Source: Streptomyces flavotricini (GTDB lineage Bacteria; Actinomycetota; Actinomycetes; Streptomycetales; Streptomycetaceae). Taken from it: 64,000 bases of DNA. The DNA is taken from NCBI RefSeq assembly GCF_020639365.1, contig NZ_JAINUL010000001.1, positions 2,779,519 to 2,843,518 of the forward strand, given 5' to 3'. Below, in pieces: positions 25,882 through 34,138 of this stretch; within the stretch, counting starts at the first letter, position 1; every line of letters begins with the position of its first letter. The notes under the pieces were generated by a model that was given only the letters and a program-made list of their open reading frames with translations, searched no databases and was not told the DNA's origin. The translations under genes and the position numbers were made by a program.

Positions 25882-28080
25882 ATGTCCGAGACCGACAACG
25901 GCGCCGACCCTCGCAACTCCCGCCCGTCACGCACCGCCGGCTCGTTGCGCACGCCGCCGTCGGCACCGCCGGCACCGCCGGCACCGCCCACCCGTCGCGG
26001 CGTCCTCGCCGCCGGGGCCGGAGCGGGGGCCGCCGCCCTGCTCGGCATCACCGGCGCCACCACCACGGCGAAAGCCGCGCAGGCCGCCGCGGCCCCGGCA
26101 CCCGCCGCCCCGACGGCCCCCGCAGACCTGGCCCCGTACGCCTCCTACTGGTTCCCCGACTCGCTCCCCCACGGCGCCCCCGGCCCCGGCATCACCTGGC
26201 GCTCCCTCAAGCAGTGGACCCCCGAGTCCGATCAGGACCTCGCGTACAACACCGCGACCGTGCCCCTCGCGCCCCGCTTCACCCCCGTGCCCCCGAGCCC
26301 GGGGGCACGGGGCGGCCAGGCCCGGATCTCCTCGCTCGTCTCCTTCGGGCCCACCGCCCGGAACCCCTCGCAGGGCTCCGCCACCGCCGACCACTACGCG
26401 CTCACGCACTGGGCCTACCTCGACGAGCTGGTGTTCTGGGGCGGCTCCTCCGGCGAGGGCCTCGTGCTCGCCCCGAACGCGCCCGTCGTCGACGCCGCCC
26501 ACCGCAACGGCGTCCCGGTGCTCGGCAACGTCTTCCTGCCGCCCGTCGCGTACGGCGGCGACCTCCAGTGGACCCGGGACCTCGTCCAGCGGGACCCGCT
26601 CGGCCGGTTCCCGATCGCCGAGAAGCTCGTACTGGTGGCGCGGACGTACGGGTTCGACGGCTGGTTCGTGAATGCCGAGACCGACGGCGGGGACAGCTCG
26701 CTCGCCGCCCGGATGCGGGAGTTCCTGCGCGCGCTGCGGACGGCCGGCGCCCCGTACGGTCTGCGGATCACCTGGTACGACGCCATGAACAGCACGGGCC
26801 GGGTCGGCTGGCAGGGCGCGCTCAACCAGCTCAACCAGGAGTTCTTCGAGGACCGGGCGGGCCGGGTCGCGGACTCGATGTTCGTCGACTTCCGCTGGAC
26901 CGGGCAGACCCTGGCCTCCTCGGGAGCGCTCGCCGACCGGCTGGGCCGTTCCCGCCACGAGCTGTGGGCGGCGCTCGACGTGGAGTCGGGCGGCTGGGAT
27001 TCCGGCGTCCGCTGGGACGCGATCATCCCGCGCGACCGCGCCCACGTCGTCAGTTTCGGCTTCTACCGGCCCGAGTGGACCCGCAACCACCTCACCGACC
27101 GCTCCCCCGGCGCCTTCCACCGCGCCGACGACCGGTTCTGGACGGGCGAGTCCCTGGACCCGGCCCACCCCGCGCCCGAGGGCACCTGGCGGGCGCCCGC
27201 CACCGCCGTCGCGGACCGGTCCACCGTCACCGCGCTGCCGTTCGCCTGCGCCTTCAACACCGGGCACGGGGAGCGCTGGTTCGAGGACGGCGAGGTCACG
27301 TCCGACACCCCGTGGAACCACCTCGGGCTCCAGGACCGGCTCCCGGGCCGCCGCTGGGCCGTCGAGACCTCCGGGGCGCGTCCGTCCGTCACGCTGGACT
27401 TCGCGAAGGCCTGGCGCGGCGGCTCCAGCCTCCTCGTCTCCGGCGGCCTGAGCGCCCCGGCCGTCGTCGGCCTGCACTGCACCCGGCTGCCCCTGACCGG
27501 CTCCGCGGCCTTGGAGCTGGTGCACGCCAGCGAGGCGGGCGCGGTCACGGTGGAGGTCGGCGTGGCCACGCGCGAGCCGGCCGCCCCGGGCGGGCCCGTC
27601 CCGTACACCTGGCTGAGGACGCGGGCGCCTGGCTCCGGCCAGGGCGCCTGGCGCACCTCCCGGATCGGGCTTTCGGCCCTGGCGGGCAAGACCGCGTACG
27701 GGCTCGCGATACGGATCACGGCGCAGGGGAACAGGGCCGTGTCCTGGCGGCTCGGCGCCCTGTCGGTACGCGACGACACCGCGCGGCGGCGCCCGGCGGC
27801 CCCGGGTGCGCTGACCGTCGACGCCTCGGCCCAGCAGGACGGCAAGGCCTCCGTCCGGCTGTCCTGGCGCCGGGCCGCCGGGCCGGTCCGGCACTACGAG
27901 CTGTACCGGCTGCTCCCGGACGGGACCCGCCGCTTCCTCGGCGGTACCTGCGGCACGGCCCTGTACCTCCCGGCCGTCACCCGGGCCGGCCGGGAGCCCG
28001 CTGCCGCGTTCGAGGTCCGGGCCGTGGACGAGCTGTACGCGGCCTCGGCCCCGGCGGGCACGAAGCTCCCCTGGGTCTGA
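25882..28080 (+). CDS. GH85 endo-beta-N-acetylglucosaminidase, Tat-exported
   Basis: A 732-residue secreted enzyme. The N-terminal region holds a twin-arginine signal (TRRGVLAAGAGAGAA, arginines 38-39). The GH85 catalytic pair is visible in DGWFVNAETDGG, with N264 orienting the substrate acetamido group and E266 as acid/base. SYWFPDSLPHG near 88-98 and FNTGHGERWF are further family landmarks. The C-terminal third (about 490-732) forms beta-sandwich and fibronectin-like modules. The family cleaves the chitobiose core of N-glycans. AGGAG lies six bases before the ATG. Confidence 0.93.
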   Translation: MSETDNGADPRNSRPSRTAGSLRTPPSAPPAPPAPPTRRGVLAAGAGAGAAALLGITGATTTAKAAQAAAAPAPAAPTAPADLAPYASYWFPDSLPHGAPGPGITWRSLKQWTPESDQDLAYNTATVPLAPRFTPVPPSPGARGGQARISSLVSFGPTARNPSQGSATADHYALTHWAYLDELVFWGGSSGEGLVLAPNAPVVDAAHRNGVPVLGNVFLPPVAYGGDLQWTRDLVQRDPLGRFPIAEKLVLVARTYGFDGWFVNAETDGGDSSLAARMREFLRALRTAGAPYGLRITWYDAMNSTGRVGWQGALNQLNQEFFEDRAGRVADSMFVDFRWTGQTLASSGALADRLGRSRHELWAALDVESGGWDSGVRWDAIIPRDRAHVVSFGFYRPEWTRNHLTDRSPGAFHRADDRFWTGESLDPAHPAPEGTWRAPATAVADRSTVTALPFACAFNTGHGERWFEDGEVTSDTPWNHLGLQDRLPGRRWAVETSGARPSVTLDFAKAWRGGSSLLVSGGLSAPAVVGLHCTRLPLTGSAALELVHASEAGAVTVEVGVATREPAAPGGPVPYTWLRTRAPGSGQGAWRTSRIGLSALAGKTAYGLAIRITAQGNRAVSWRLGALSVRDDTARRRPAAPGALTVDASAQQDGKASVRLSWRRAAGPVRHYELYRLLPDGTRRFLGGTCGTALYLPAVTRAGREPAAAFEVRAVDELYAASAPAGTKLPWV

Positions 28081-28111
28081 ACCCCAGCGCGCCGGATTCA
28101 GGCGCTCGGAC

Positions 28112-28143
28112 GCTCACGGGCTCACGGGCTCACGGGCTCACGG
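28112..28143. repeat. Four tandem copies of an 8-bp unit (gctcacgg)
   Basis: Four exact copies lie in the 73-bp gap between the convergent GH85 and gluK genes. The gap has no clear terminator. The array is probably a variable simple repeat. Confidence 0.85.
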
Positions 28144-28153
28144 GCCCAGTCGC

Positions 28154-29566
28154 TCAGGAGGTGTGCGGATCGCTGCGCGGGACGGCCACCGTCACCCGCA
28201 GCCCGTGCGGCGGGTTCTTCTCGTACGCGAGGGACCCGCCGCCCGCGGCGAGCAGGGCCCGGGAGATCGACAGGCCGAGCCCCGAGCCCTTGACGTTCTG
28301 GTGGCGGCCGCTGCGCCAGAACCGGTCCCCGACGCGCAGCAGCTCCTCGTCCGTGAGCCCGGGGCCGCGGTCGGCGACGACGACGTGCACGAAGGGCCCG
28401 TCCGCGGCCACCGACACCTCGACCTCCTCACCCTCCGGGGTGAACTTGAGGGCGTTGTCGATCACGGCGTCGAGCGCGCTGGAGAGCGCGATGGGGTCGG
28501 CCCAGCCCGTGACGGCGGTCCGGCCCGTCTCGGTGACCCGTACGCCCTTCTCCTCCGCGTACGGGCGCCAGGCGGCGACCCGCTCCGCGGTCAGCCCGGC
28601 GATGTCGGTGAGGCTGAGCTCGGCGGAGGTGTGCTCGGCCAGCGCCAGGTCCAGCAGGTCGTCCAGGACCTGGGTCAGGCGCTTGCCCTCGGTCCGCACG
28701 GAGGCGATCTCCTCGTTGCCCTCGGGCAGTTCGAGGGCGAGCAGCTCGATCCGCAGGAGCAGCGCCGCGAGCGGGTTGCGCAGCTGGTGGGAGGCGTCGG
28801 CGACGAACGCCCGCTGCTGCTCCAGGACCTCTTCCACGTTGTCGGCCATCTCGTTGAACGAATGTGCCAGGCGTTGGAGTTCCGGGGGCCCGCCGGCCGC
28901 CGCGACCCGGGAGTTCATCCGTCCGGTGGCGATGCCGTGGGCGGCGGCGTCCAAGGTCCGGACGGGCTTGAGCACCCAGCGGGTGAGCACGAGGGCGGCG
29001 CCGAAGGCCACGAGCATCGCAGCCGCCAGCCCGGCGATGATGATCAGCCAGCCGTCCAGGATGCGGGCCCGCATCTGGTCGGTGGGCGACTCGGTGACGA
29101 CGACCGCGACGACGTCGCCGTCGAGGACGACCGGGGAGGCGACGAGCAGCTTGCCGTGGGACTGCCAGGGCCACACCTGGGCGGGGTCGTGGCTGCGGCG
29201 CCCGGCGAGCGCCTCCTGGAAGGCGCGGCGTCCCTCGCCCGCCTCCGGCAGCTCCCACCAGCCGGGCGCGCGGGCCATGGCGTTGTCGTCGCGCAGGAAG
29301 ATGCCGACCCGGATGCCGTACAGCTGCTGGTAGCGGGCCAGTTCCAGCTGGAGGGTCTCCAGGCGCTCGGTGGATCCGGTGGATCCGGATCCCTCGGCGT
29401 CGATGACGAACTGGGCGAGGGCGGCGAAGCGGGCGCTGTCGTCGATGCGGTCGACGACCACGCGCTGCTGCTGGCCCGCGGCCAGGCTCACGGCGAGCGG
29501 GAAGCCGAGGGCGAGCAGCACGCCCGCCATGAGGACGACGAGCAGGGGGAGCAGGCGGGCGCGCAC
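28154..29566 (-). CDS. gluK: Sensor histidine kinase of the glutamate-uptake two-component system
   Basis: A 470-residue membrane kinase. Transmembrane helices at about 5-29 and 173-195 flank an extracytoplasmic sensor domain of about 140 residues. A HAMP linker follows, then HisKA with the phosphoacceptor H260 in DASHQLRNPL. The HATPase domain has DNALKF, DRGPGL and GSGLGLS. It lies directly after gluR and next to gluABCD, the arrangement described for GluR-GluK in S. coelicolor. The symbol rests on that synteny. Confidence 0.9.
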   Translation of the reverse strand: MRARLLPLLVVLMAGVLLALGFPLAVSLAAGQQQRVVVDRIDDSARFAALAQFVIDAEGSGSTGSTERLETLQLELARYQQLYGIRVGIFLRDDNAMARAPGWWELPEAGEGRRAFQEALAGRRSHDPAQVWPWQSHGKLLVASPVVLDGDVVAVVVTESPTDQMRARILDGWLIIIAGLAAAMLVAFGAALVLTRWVLKPVRTLDAAAHGIATGRMNSRVAAAGGPPELQRLAHSFNEMADNVEEVLEQQRAFVADASHQLRNPLAALLLRIELLALELPEGNEEIASVRTEGKRLTQVLDDLLDLALAEHTSAELSLTDIAGLTAERVAAWRPYAEEKGVRVTETGRTAVTGWADPIALSSALDAVIDNALKFTPEGEEVEVSVAADGPFVHVVVADRGPGLTDEELLRVGDRFWRSGRHQNVKGSGLGLSISRALLAAGGGSLAYEKNPPHGLRVTVAVPRSDPHTS

Positions 29567-29578
29567 GGCGGGGCCCCG

Positions 29579-30283
29579 CTAGGGCGCGGCCGGGGTGACG
29601 AGCCGGTAGCCCACCCCGCGGACGGTCTCGATGAGCGCGGGCATGCGCAGCTTGGAGCGCAGCGAGGCGACGTGGACCTCCAGGGTCCGCCCGGTCCCCT
29701 CCCAGCTGGTGCGCCACACCTCGCTGATGATCTGCTCGCGCCGGAAGACGACCCCGGGGCGCTGCGCGAGCAGGGCCAGCAGGTCGAACTCCTTGCGGGT
29801 GAGCGGTACGTCGGCGCCGTCGACGCTGACCCTGCGGGTCGCCAGCTCGATGCTGACGGGGCCGAGCCGGACCACGTCCGGGGCGGCCGTCCCGGTGGCG
29901 GCGGCCTCCTCGGAGGGGCCGGTGCGCCGGGCGACGGCGTGGATGCGTGCGAGGAGTTCACCCGTGTCGTACGGCTTGACGACGTAGTCGTCGGCGCCCA
30001 TGTTGAGGCCGTGGATGCGGGAGCGCACGTCGCCGCGCGCGGTCACCATGATCACGGGCGTGGAAGTGCGCTTCCGGATCTTGCCGCAGACCTCGTACCC
30101 GTCCTGATCGGGCAGGCCGAGGTCCAGGAGGACGACGCCGAAGGGGGGAGCTCCGGCGGGCAGCAGGGCCTGCAGGGCCTCCTCGCCGCTGCGGGCGTGG
30201 GTCACCTGGAAGCCGTGTCGGGCGAGGATCGCGGACAGGGCGGCGGCGACGTGGTCGTCGTCCTCGACGAGCAGCAGTCTCAT
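29579..30283 (-). CDS. gluR: OmpR-type response regulator of glutamate uptake
   Basis: A 234-residue regulator. The receiver domain has the acidic pocket VEDDD (6-10), phosphoacceptor D54 in LLDLGLPD and the conserved lysine in VVKPYD. An OmpR-type winged helix (about 140-234) follows a short alanine-rich linker. It is divergent from gluA across a 274-bp spacer with an inverted repeat, and gluK begins 12 bp after its stop. In S. coelicolor the homologue controls gluABCD; the same role is inferred here from position. Confidence 0.9.
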   Translation of the reverse strand: MRLLLVEDDDHVAAALSAILARHGFQVTHARSGEEALQALLPAGAPPFGVVLLDLGLPDQDGYEVCGKIRKRTSTPVIMVTARGDVRSRIHGLNMGADDYVVKPYDTGELLARIHAVARRTGPSEEAAATGTAAPDVVRLGPVSIELATRRVSVDGADVPLTRKEFDLLALLAQRPGVVFRREQIISEVWRTSWEGTGRTLEVHVASLRSKLRMPALIETVRGVGYRLVTPAAP

Positions 30284-30337
30284 GGCGTCCCCCTTTCCTG
30301 TTTTCCTGATCAGGGCCCGCGGTCAGGGCCACCCTGC

Positions 30338-30366
30338 ATCCACGCCGATGAAGGGGCCCACGTCAA
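30338..30366 (-). promoter_or_regulatory. Candidate gluR-gluK promoter
   Basis: On the minus strand TTGACG (30366-30361) and GTGGAT (30343-30338) are spaced by 17 bp, with the gluR ATG 55 bp downstream. The -10 is a weak match. Confidence 0.35.
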
Positions 30367-30495
30367 GGGGGTTCCGGTCCGGCGCGTCTTCCGTTATGCA
30401 CCCGGTACGGGCGATCCCGCCCCGGTGGTCGCGGTGCGCACGGAGCGTATCGGAGCGAGGCCGTTTCGTTATGCTCAATTCTCCCTCAGATGTGA

Positions 30496-30517
30496 TGACG
30501 GTGTGCGCACGACGTCA
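30496..30517. promoter_or_regulatory. Inverted repeat TGACG-N12-CGTCA upstream of gluA
   Basis: The arms at 30496-30500 and 30513-30517 flank an inner GTGCGCAC palindrome, 41 bp upstream of the gluA start in the gluR/gluA divergent region. It is a plausible GluR site, but no binding consensus is available to compare. Confidence 0.4.
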
Positions 30518-30557
30518 CTACTGTCCTCCCAACCGAGGAGGACGGAGCAAGAAGCCG

Positions 30558-31343
30558 ATGAGCGGAGTATCAGTGACCAAGGACGCGCAGGATGCGGCCC
30601 CGGCCGCGGACGACCTGGTCGTACTGAGCAACGTCAACAAGCACTTCGGCGCGCTGCACGTGCTTCAGGACATCGATCTGAGCATCGCCCGCGGTGAGGT
30701 CGTCGTCGTGATCGGTCCCTCGGGATCGGGCAAGTCCACGCTGTGCCGGACCATCAACCGCCTGGAGACGATCGACTCGGGCACCATCACGGTCGACGGC
30801 AAGGAACTGCCTGCGGAGGGACGGGAACTGGCCCGGCTGCGCGCCGATGTGGGCATGGTCTTCCAGTCCTTCAACCTGTTCGCGCACAAGACGGTGCTGC
30901 AGAACGTGATGCTCGGTCAGCTCAAGGTCCGCAAGACGGACTCGGCGACCGCGCTCGAGAAGGCCAAGTCCCTGCTGGACCGGGTGGGCGTCGGCTCCCA
31001 GGCCGACAAGTACCCGGCGCAGCTGTCCGGCGGCCAGCAGCAGCGCGTGGCGATCGCCCGCGCGCTGGCGATGGACCCGAAGGTGATGCTGTTCGACGAG
31101 CCGACCTCGGCGCTCGACCCGGAAATGATCAACGAGGTGCTGGAGGTCATGCAGCAGCTCGCCCGGGAGGGCATGACGATGGTGGTCGTCACGCACGAGA
31201 TGGGCTTCGCCCGTTCTGCGGCCAATCGGGTCGTGTTCATGGCCGACGGAAAGATCGTCGAAGAGGCCGCACCCGAGCAGTTCTTCAGCAACCCGCGCAG
31301 TGACCGTGCGAAGGACTTCCTTTCGAAGATCCTGCACCACTGA
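30558..31343 (+). CDS. gluA: Glutamate ABC transporter ATP-binding protein GluA
   Basis: A 261-residue polar-amino-acid-type ATPase. Walker A GPSGSGKS is at 53-60, the Q-loop in VFQSFNLF, the signature LSGGQQQR at 156-163, Walker [13 protein letters not shown] and the switch histidine in [12 protein letters not shown] 30558 is used; GTG 30573 has GGAG five bases upstream and is an equally good start that would remove five residues. First gene of gluABCD, divergent from gluRK. Confidence 0.95.
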   Translation: MSGVSVTKDAQDAAPAADDLVVLSNVNKHFGALHVLQDIDLSIARGEVVVVIGPSGSGKSTLCRTINRLETIDSGTITVDGKELPAEGRELARLRADVGMVFQSFNLFAHKTVLQNVMLGQLKVRKTDSATALEKAKSLLDRVGVGSQADKYPAQLSGGQQQRVAIARALAMDPKVMLFDEPTSALDPEMINEVLEVMQQLAREGMTMVVVTHEMGFARSAANRVVFMADGKIVEEAAPEQFFSNPRSDRAKDFLSKILHH

Positions 31344-31431
31344 CGGTCTTGCTCTGGTAGTGATCCCCTGGCGGCTCGGAGCACGCGTGTCGCTCGTCGT
31401 CCAACAACGTCTCATCCGAGGGAAGTTCACC

Positions 31432-32286
31432 ATGAAGGTTTTCAAGGCCGGTGCGGCCGCAGCCGTTGCCGCAGTGCTCGCCCTGACGGCGACCGCCTGC
31501 GGCGGCAGCAGCGACAAGGCGAGCGGTGACGGCGGTGCGTCCGGTGGCGCCAAGAAGGACAAGATCGTCATCGGCATCAAGTTCGACCAGCCCGGTCTGG
31601 GCCTCAAGACGCCGGACGGCAAGTTCACCGGCTTCGACGTGGACGTCGCGACGTACGTCGCCAAGGAGCTGGGCTACCAGCCCGACCAGATCGAGTTCAA
31701 GCAGGCCGTCAGCGCCGAGCGCGAGAACCTGATCGCCAACGGCGACGTGAAGCTGGTCGTCGCGAGCTACACGATCAACGACAAGCGCAAGGCGAAGGTC
31801 GACTTCGCCGGCCCGTACTTCCTGGCCCACCAGGACCTGCTGGTCCGCGCCGACGACTCCTCGATCACCAAGGCCGAGGACCTCAACAAGAAGAAGCTCT
31901 GCTCGGTCACCGGCTCCACGTCGGCGCAGAACGTCAAGACCAAGCTGGCCCCCGAGGCGGACCTGCTGGAGCAGGGCGGCTACTCCGAGTGCCTGACCGG
32001 CCTGGAGAACAAGAAGGTCGACGCCCTCACCACGGACAACTCGATCCTCGCCGGCTACGCCGCCCAGGAGAACAACAAGGGCAAGTTCAAGCTGGTCGGC
32101 CTGAAGCTCAGCGACGAGCCCTACGGCGTCGGCCTGAAGAAGGGCGACAAGGACCTGCAGACCAAGGTCAACGCCGCGCTGAAGAAGATGGTCGAGGACG
32201 GTTCCTGGCAGAAGGCCGTGGACAGCAACTTCGGTCCCGCCAACTACAAGAGCGAGCCTGCCCCGCAGATCACCGAAGGCAGCTGA
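31432..32286 (+). CDS. gluB: Glutamate-binding lipoprotein GluB
   Basis: A 284-residue family 3 solute-binding protein. The signal peptide ends in ATAC with the lipidated cysteine at about residue 23, followed by a flexible serine/glycine spacer. Ligand-binding landmarks are GFDVDVATYVAKELGY and SAERENLIANGDVKLVVASY. GAGGGA lies eight bases before the ATG. It delivers glutamate, and perhaps aspartate, to the GluCD permease. A stable hairpin follows immediately after its stop. Confidence 0.94.
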   Translation: MKVFKAGAAAAVAAVLALTATACGGSSDKASGDGGASGGAKKDKIVIGIKFDQPGLGLKTPDGKFTGFDVDVATYVAKELGYQPDQIEFKQAVSAERENLIANGDVKLVVASYTINDKRKAKVDFAGPYFLAHQDLLVRADDSSITKAEDLNKKKLCSVTGSTSAQNVKTKLAPEADLLEQGGYSECLTGLENKKVDALTTDNSILAGYAAQENNKGKFKLVGLKLSDEPYGVGLKKGDKDLQTKVNAALKKMVEDGSWQKAVDSNFGPANYKSEPAPQITEGS

Positions 32287-32292
32287 TTCATC

Positions 32293-32341
32293 GGTGAGGG
32301 GTGTCGCCGCCCGCCTGCCACGGGCGGCGGCCCTCCTCACC
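32293..32341 (+). other. Intercistronic stem-loop between gluB and gluC
   Basis: Two nested perfect helices, GGTGAGG (32293-32299) with CCTCACC (32335-32341) and GCCGCCCG (32306-32313) with CGGGCGGC (32321-32328), form a stable hairpin 7 nt after the gluB stop. Such hairpins usually protect the binding-protein mRNA or partially terminate ahead of permease genes. Confidence 0.75.
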
Positions 32342-32369
32342 GGCCATCCTGGGGAGAGCGCAGGGCAAC

Positions 32370-33044
32370 GTGTTCGACTTTCTTAATTCCGGGCAGTACG
32401 ACGTGCTCGGAGCCTTCTGGGTGACGGTTCAGCTCACCCTCTACTCAGCAGTCGGATCCCTGATCTGGGGCACCATGCTGGCCGGGATGCGGGTCAGCCC
32501 GGTCCCGCTGATGCGGACCTTCGGCACCGCGTACGTCAACACCGTGCGCAACACCCCGCTGACCCTGCTGATCCTCGGCTGCTCGCTGGGCCTCAACCAG
32601 ACACTGGGCATCTCGCTCGGCGGCGGAACGTTCAAGGAGACCGGGTTCCGTCTCGCGGTCCTGGGCCTGATCGCCTACACCGGCACCTTCGTCTGCGAAG
32701 CGATCCGCTCCGGCATCAACACCGTGCCCGTGGGGCAGGCCGAGGCCGCCCGCGCGCTGGGACTGAGCTTCTTCCAGGTGCTCACCCTGATCGTGCTGCC
32801 CCAGGCCTTCCGCGCGGTCATCGCGCCGCTCGCCAACGTGCTGATCGCCCTCACCAAGAACACCACGGTGGCCGCGACCATCGGCGTGGCGGAGGCGGCG
32901 CTGCTGATGAAGGAAATGCTGGAGAACGAGTCGGACGCGATCTTCGCCGTCTTCGCGGTCTTCGCTCTCGGCTTCGTCGTGCTGACCCTGCCCACCGGCC
33001 TGCTGCTGGGCTGGGTGGCCAAGCGAGTGGCGGTGAAGCGATGA
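32370..33044 (+). CDS. gluC: Glutamate ABC transporter permease GluC
   Basis: A 224-residue HisM-type permease with about five transmembrane helices and the EAA loop VPVGQAEAARALGLSFFQ near 136-153. GTG 32370 is chosen because the sequence VFDFLNSGQYDVLGAFWVTV matches the usual permease N terminus, and AGGG lies four bases upstream. The frame is open to 32301, but that would run into the hairpin. The stop overlaps the gluD start by 4 bp (ATGA). Confidence 0.92.
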   Translation: MFDFLNSGQYDVLGAFWVTVQLTLYSAVGSLIWGTMLAGMRVSPVPLMRTFGTAYVNTVRNTPLTLLILGCSLGLNQTLGISLGGGTFKETGFRLAVLGLIAYTGTFVCEAIRSGINTVPVGQAEAARALGLSFFQVLTLIVLPQAFRAVIAPLANVLIALTKNTTVAATIGVAEAALLMKEMLENESDAIFAVFAVFALGFVVLTLPTGLLLGWVAKRVAVKR

Positions 33045-33934
33045 GCTCCGTTCTGTACGACACCCCCGGCCCCAAGGCCAAAACCCGCAACTGGGTCTAC
33101 ACCGGTGCCTTCCTGGTGGTTCTCGCTCTGGTCCTGTGGTGGGCGCTGTCCCTCATGGCCGAGAAGAACCAGCTCGATGCCGACAAGTGGTCTCCGTTCG
33201 TCACCGACAGCCAGGTCTGGACGACGTATCTGCTCCCCGGCCTCGGTGAGACCCTCAAGGCCGGTCTGATCGCCATGGTGATCGCGCTGCCCCTGGGTGC
33301 GCTCCTCGGCATCGCGCGCCTCTCGGACCACGCGTGGATCCGCGTCCCGGTCGGCACGGTCGTGGAGTTCTTCCGCGCCATCCCGGTCCTGATGCTGATG
33401 TTCTTCAGCTCCGCCCTGTACGTGATGCTCGGTACCGTCAGCTCCGACCTGCGGCCGCTGTACGCGGTGGTCACCGGCCTGGTCCTGTACAACGCCTCGG
33501 TCATCGCCGAGATCGTCCGGGCCGGCATCCTGACGCTGCCCCGCGGCCAGACGGACGCGGCGAAGGCGATCGGCATGCGCAAGGGCCAGATCATGACGTA
33601 CGTCCTGGTCCCGCAGGCCGTCACGGCGATGCTGCCCGCGCTGGTCAGCCAGCTCGTGGTGATCCTCAAGGACACGGCACTCGGCGGCGCGGCCCTGGGC
33701 TTCGCCGACCTGATGTCGATGAACCGGCAGATCTCCGCCAACTACAGCAACACCATCGCGACCATGGTCGTGATCGCGCTGATCTACATCGCCGTGAACT
33801 TCGCGCTCACCACCTTCGCCTCCTGGCTCGAAGGGCGGCTGCGGAAGTCGCAGAAGGGCACCGGCGCGGTCGTCGCCGGGGACGTGGCGGAGGTCGACGC
33901 GGGCGGCGCCGCCGGCGTGGGCGAGGCTCCCTGA
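33041..33934 (+). CDS. gluD: Glutamate ABC transporter permease GluD
   Basis: A 297-residue partner permease of the same family. The EAA loop LPRGQTDAAKAIGMRKGQI is near 167-185. An additional N-terminal helix precedes a 25-residue extracytoplasmic segment, and the C-terminal 30 residues are a soluble alanine/glycine tail. The ATG overlaps the gluC stop, which indicates translational coupling. A strong hairpin 78 bp downstream closes the operon. Confidence 0.93.
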   Translation: MSSVLYDTPGPKAKTRNWVYTGAFLVVLALVLWWALSLMAEKNQLDADKWSPFVTDSQVWTTYLLPGLGETLKAGLIAMVIALPLGALLGIARLSDHAWIRVPVGTVVEFFRAIPVLMLMFFSSALYVMLGTVSSDLRPLYAVVTGLVLYNASVIAEIVRAGILTLPRGQTDAAKAIGMRKGQIMTYVLVPQAVTAMLPALVSQLVVILKDTALGGAALGFADLMSMNRQISANYSNTIATMVVIALIYIAVNFALTTFASWLEGRLRKSQKGTGAVVAGDVAEVDAGGAAGVGEAP

Positions 33935-34011
33935 CGGCCGGCCCGACGACCGGAAGACACGGCTCCCCCACGAAGGCGGCCTGACGCCCGGTCAGTACAC
34001 TTGTGTGACAC

Positions 34012-34046
34012 CTGTGGTGCGGCGGAACTCATCCGCCGCACCACAG
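34012..34046 (+). terminator. Terminator downstream of gluABCD
   Basis: A perfect 15-bp stem (34012-34026 with 34032-34046) has a 5-nt loop ACTCA. There is no T-tract, as is common in Streptomyces. It separates gluD from the FAD monooxygenase gene. Confidence 0.75.
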
Positions 34047-34105
34047 GGCGTTGGCGGGGCCGGGTGTCACTTGACGCAGGCACCTCCAGTGGGTTGCATA
34101 CGTTC

Positions 34106-34115
34106 TGTGATCACA
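34106..34115. promoter_or_regulatory. Palindrome TGTGATCACA upstream of the FAD monooxygenase
   Basis: A perfect 10-bp palindrome 23 bp before the start codon. The half-site TGTGA resembles GntR- or MarR-type operators. No dedicated regulator gene lies adjacent. Confidence 0.4.
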
Positions 34116-34138
34116 TACCGGACATCGGGAGCCGCATC

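Noticed and set aside
28112..28143. Short tandem repeat considered as a CRISPR remnant.
   Set aside because: Units are 8 bp and directly abutting with no spacers, and there are no cas genes.
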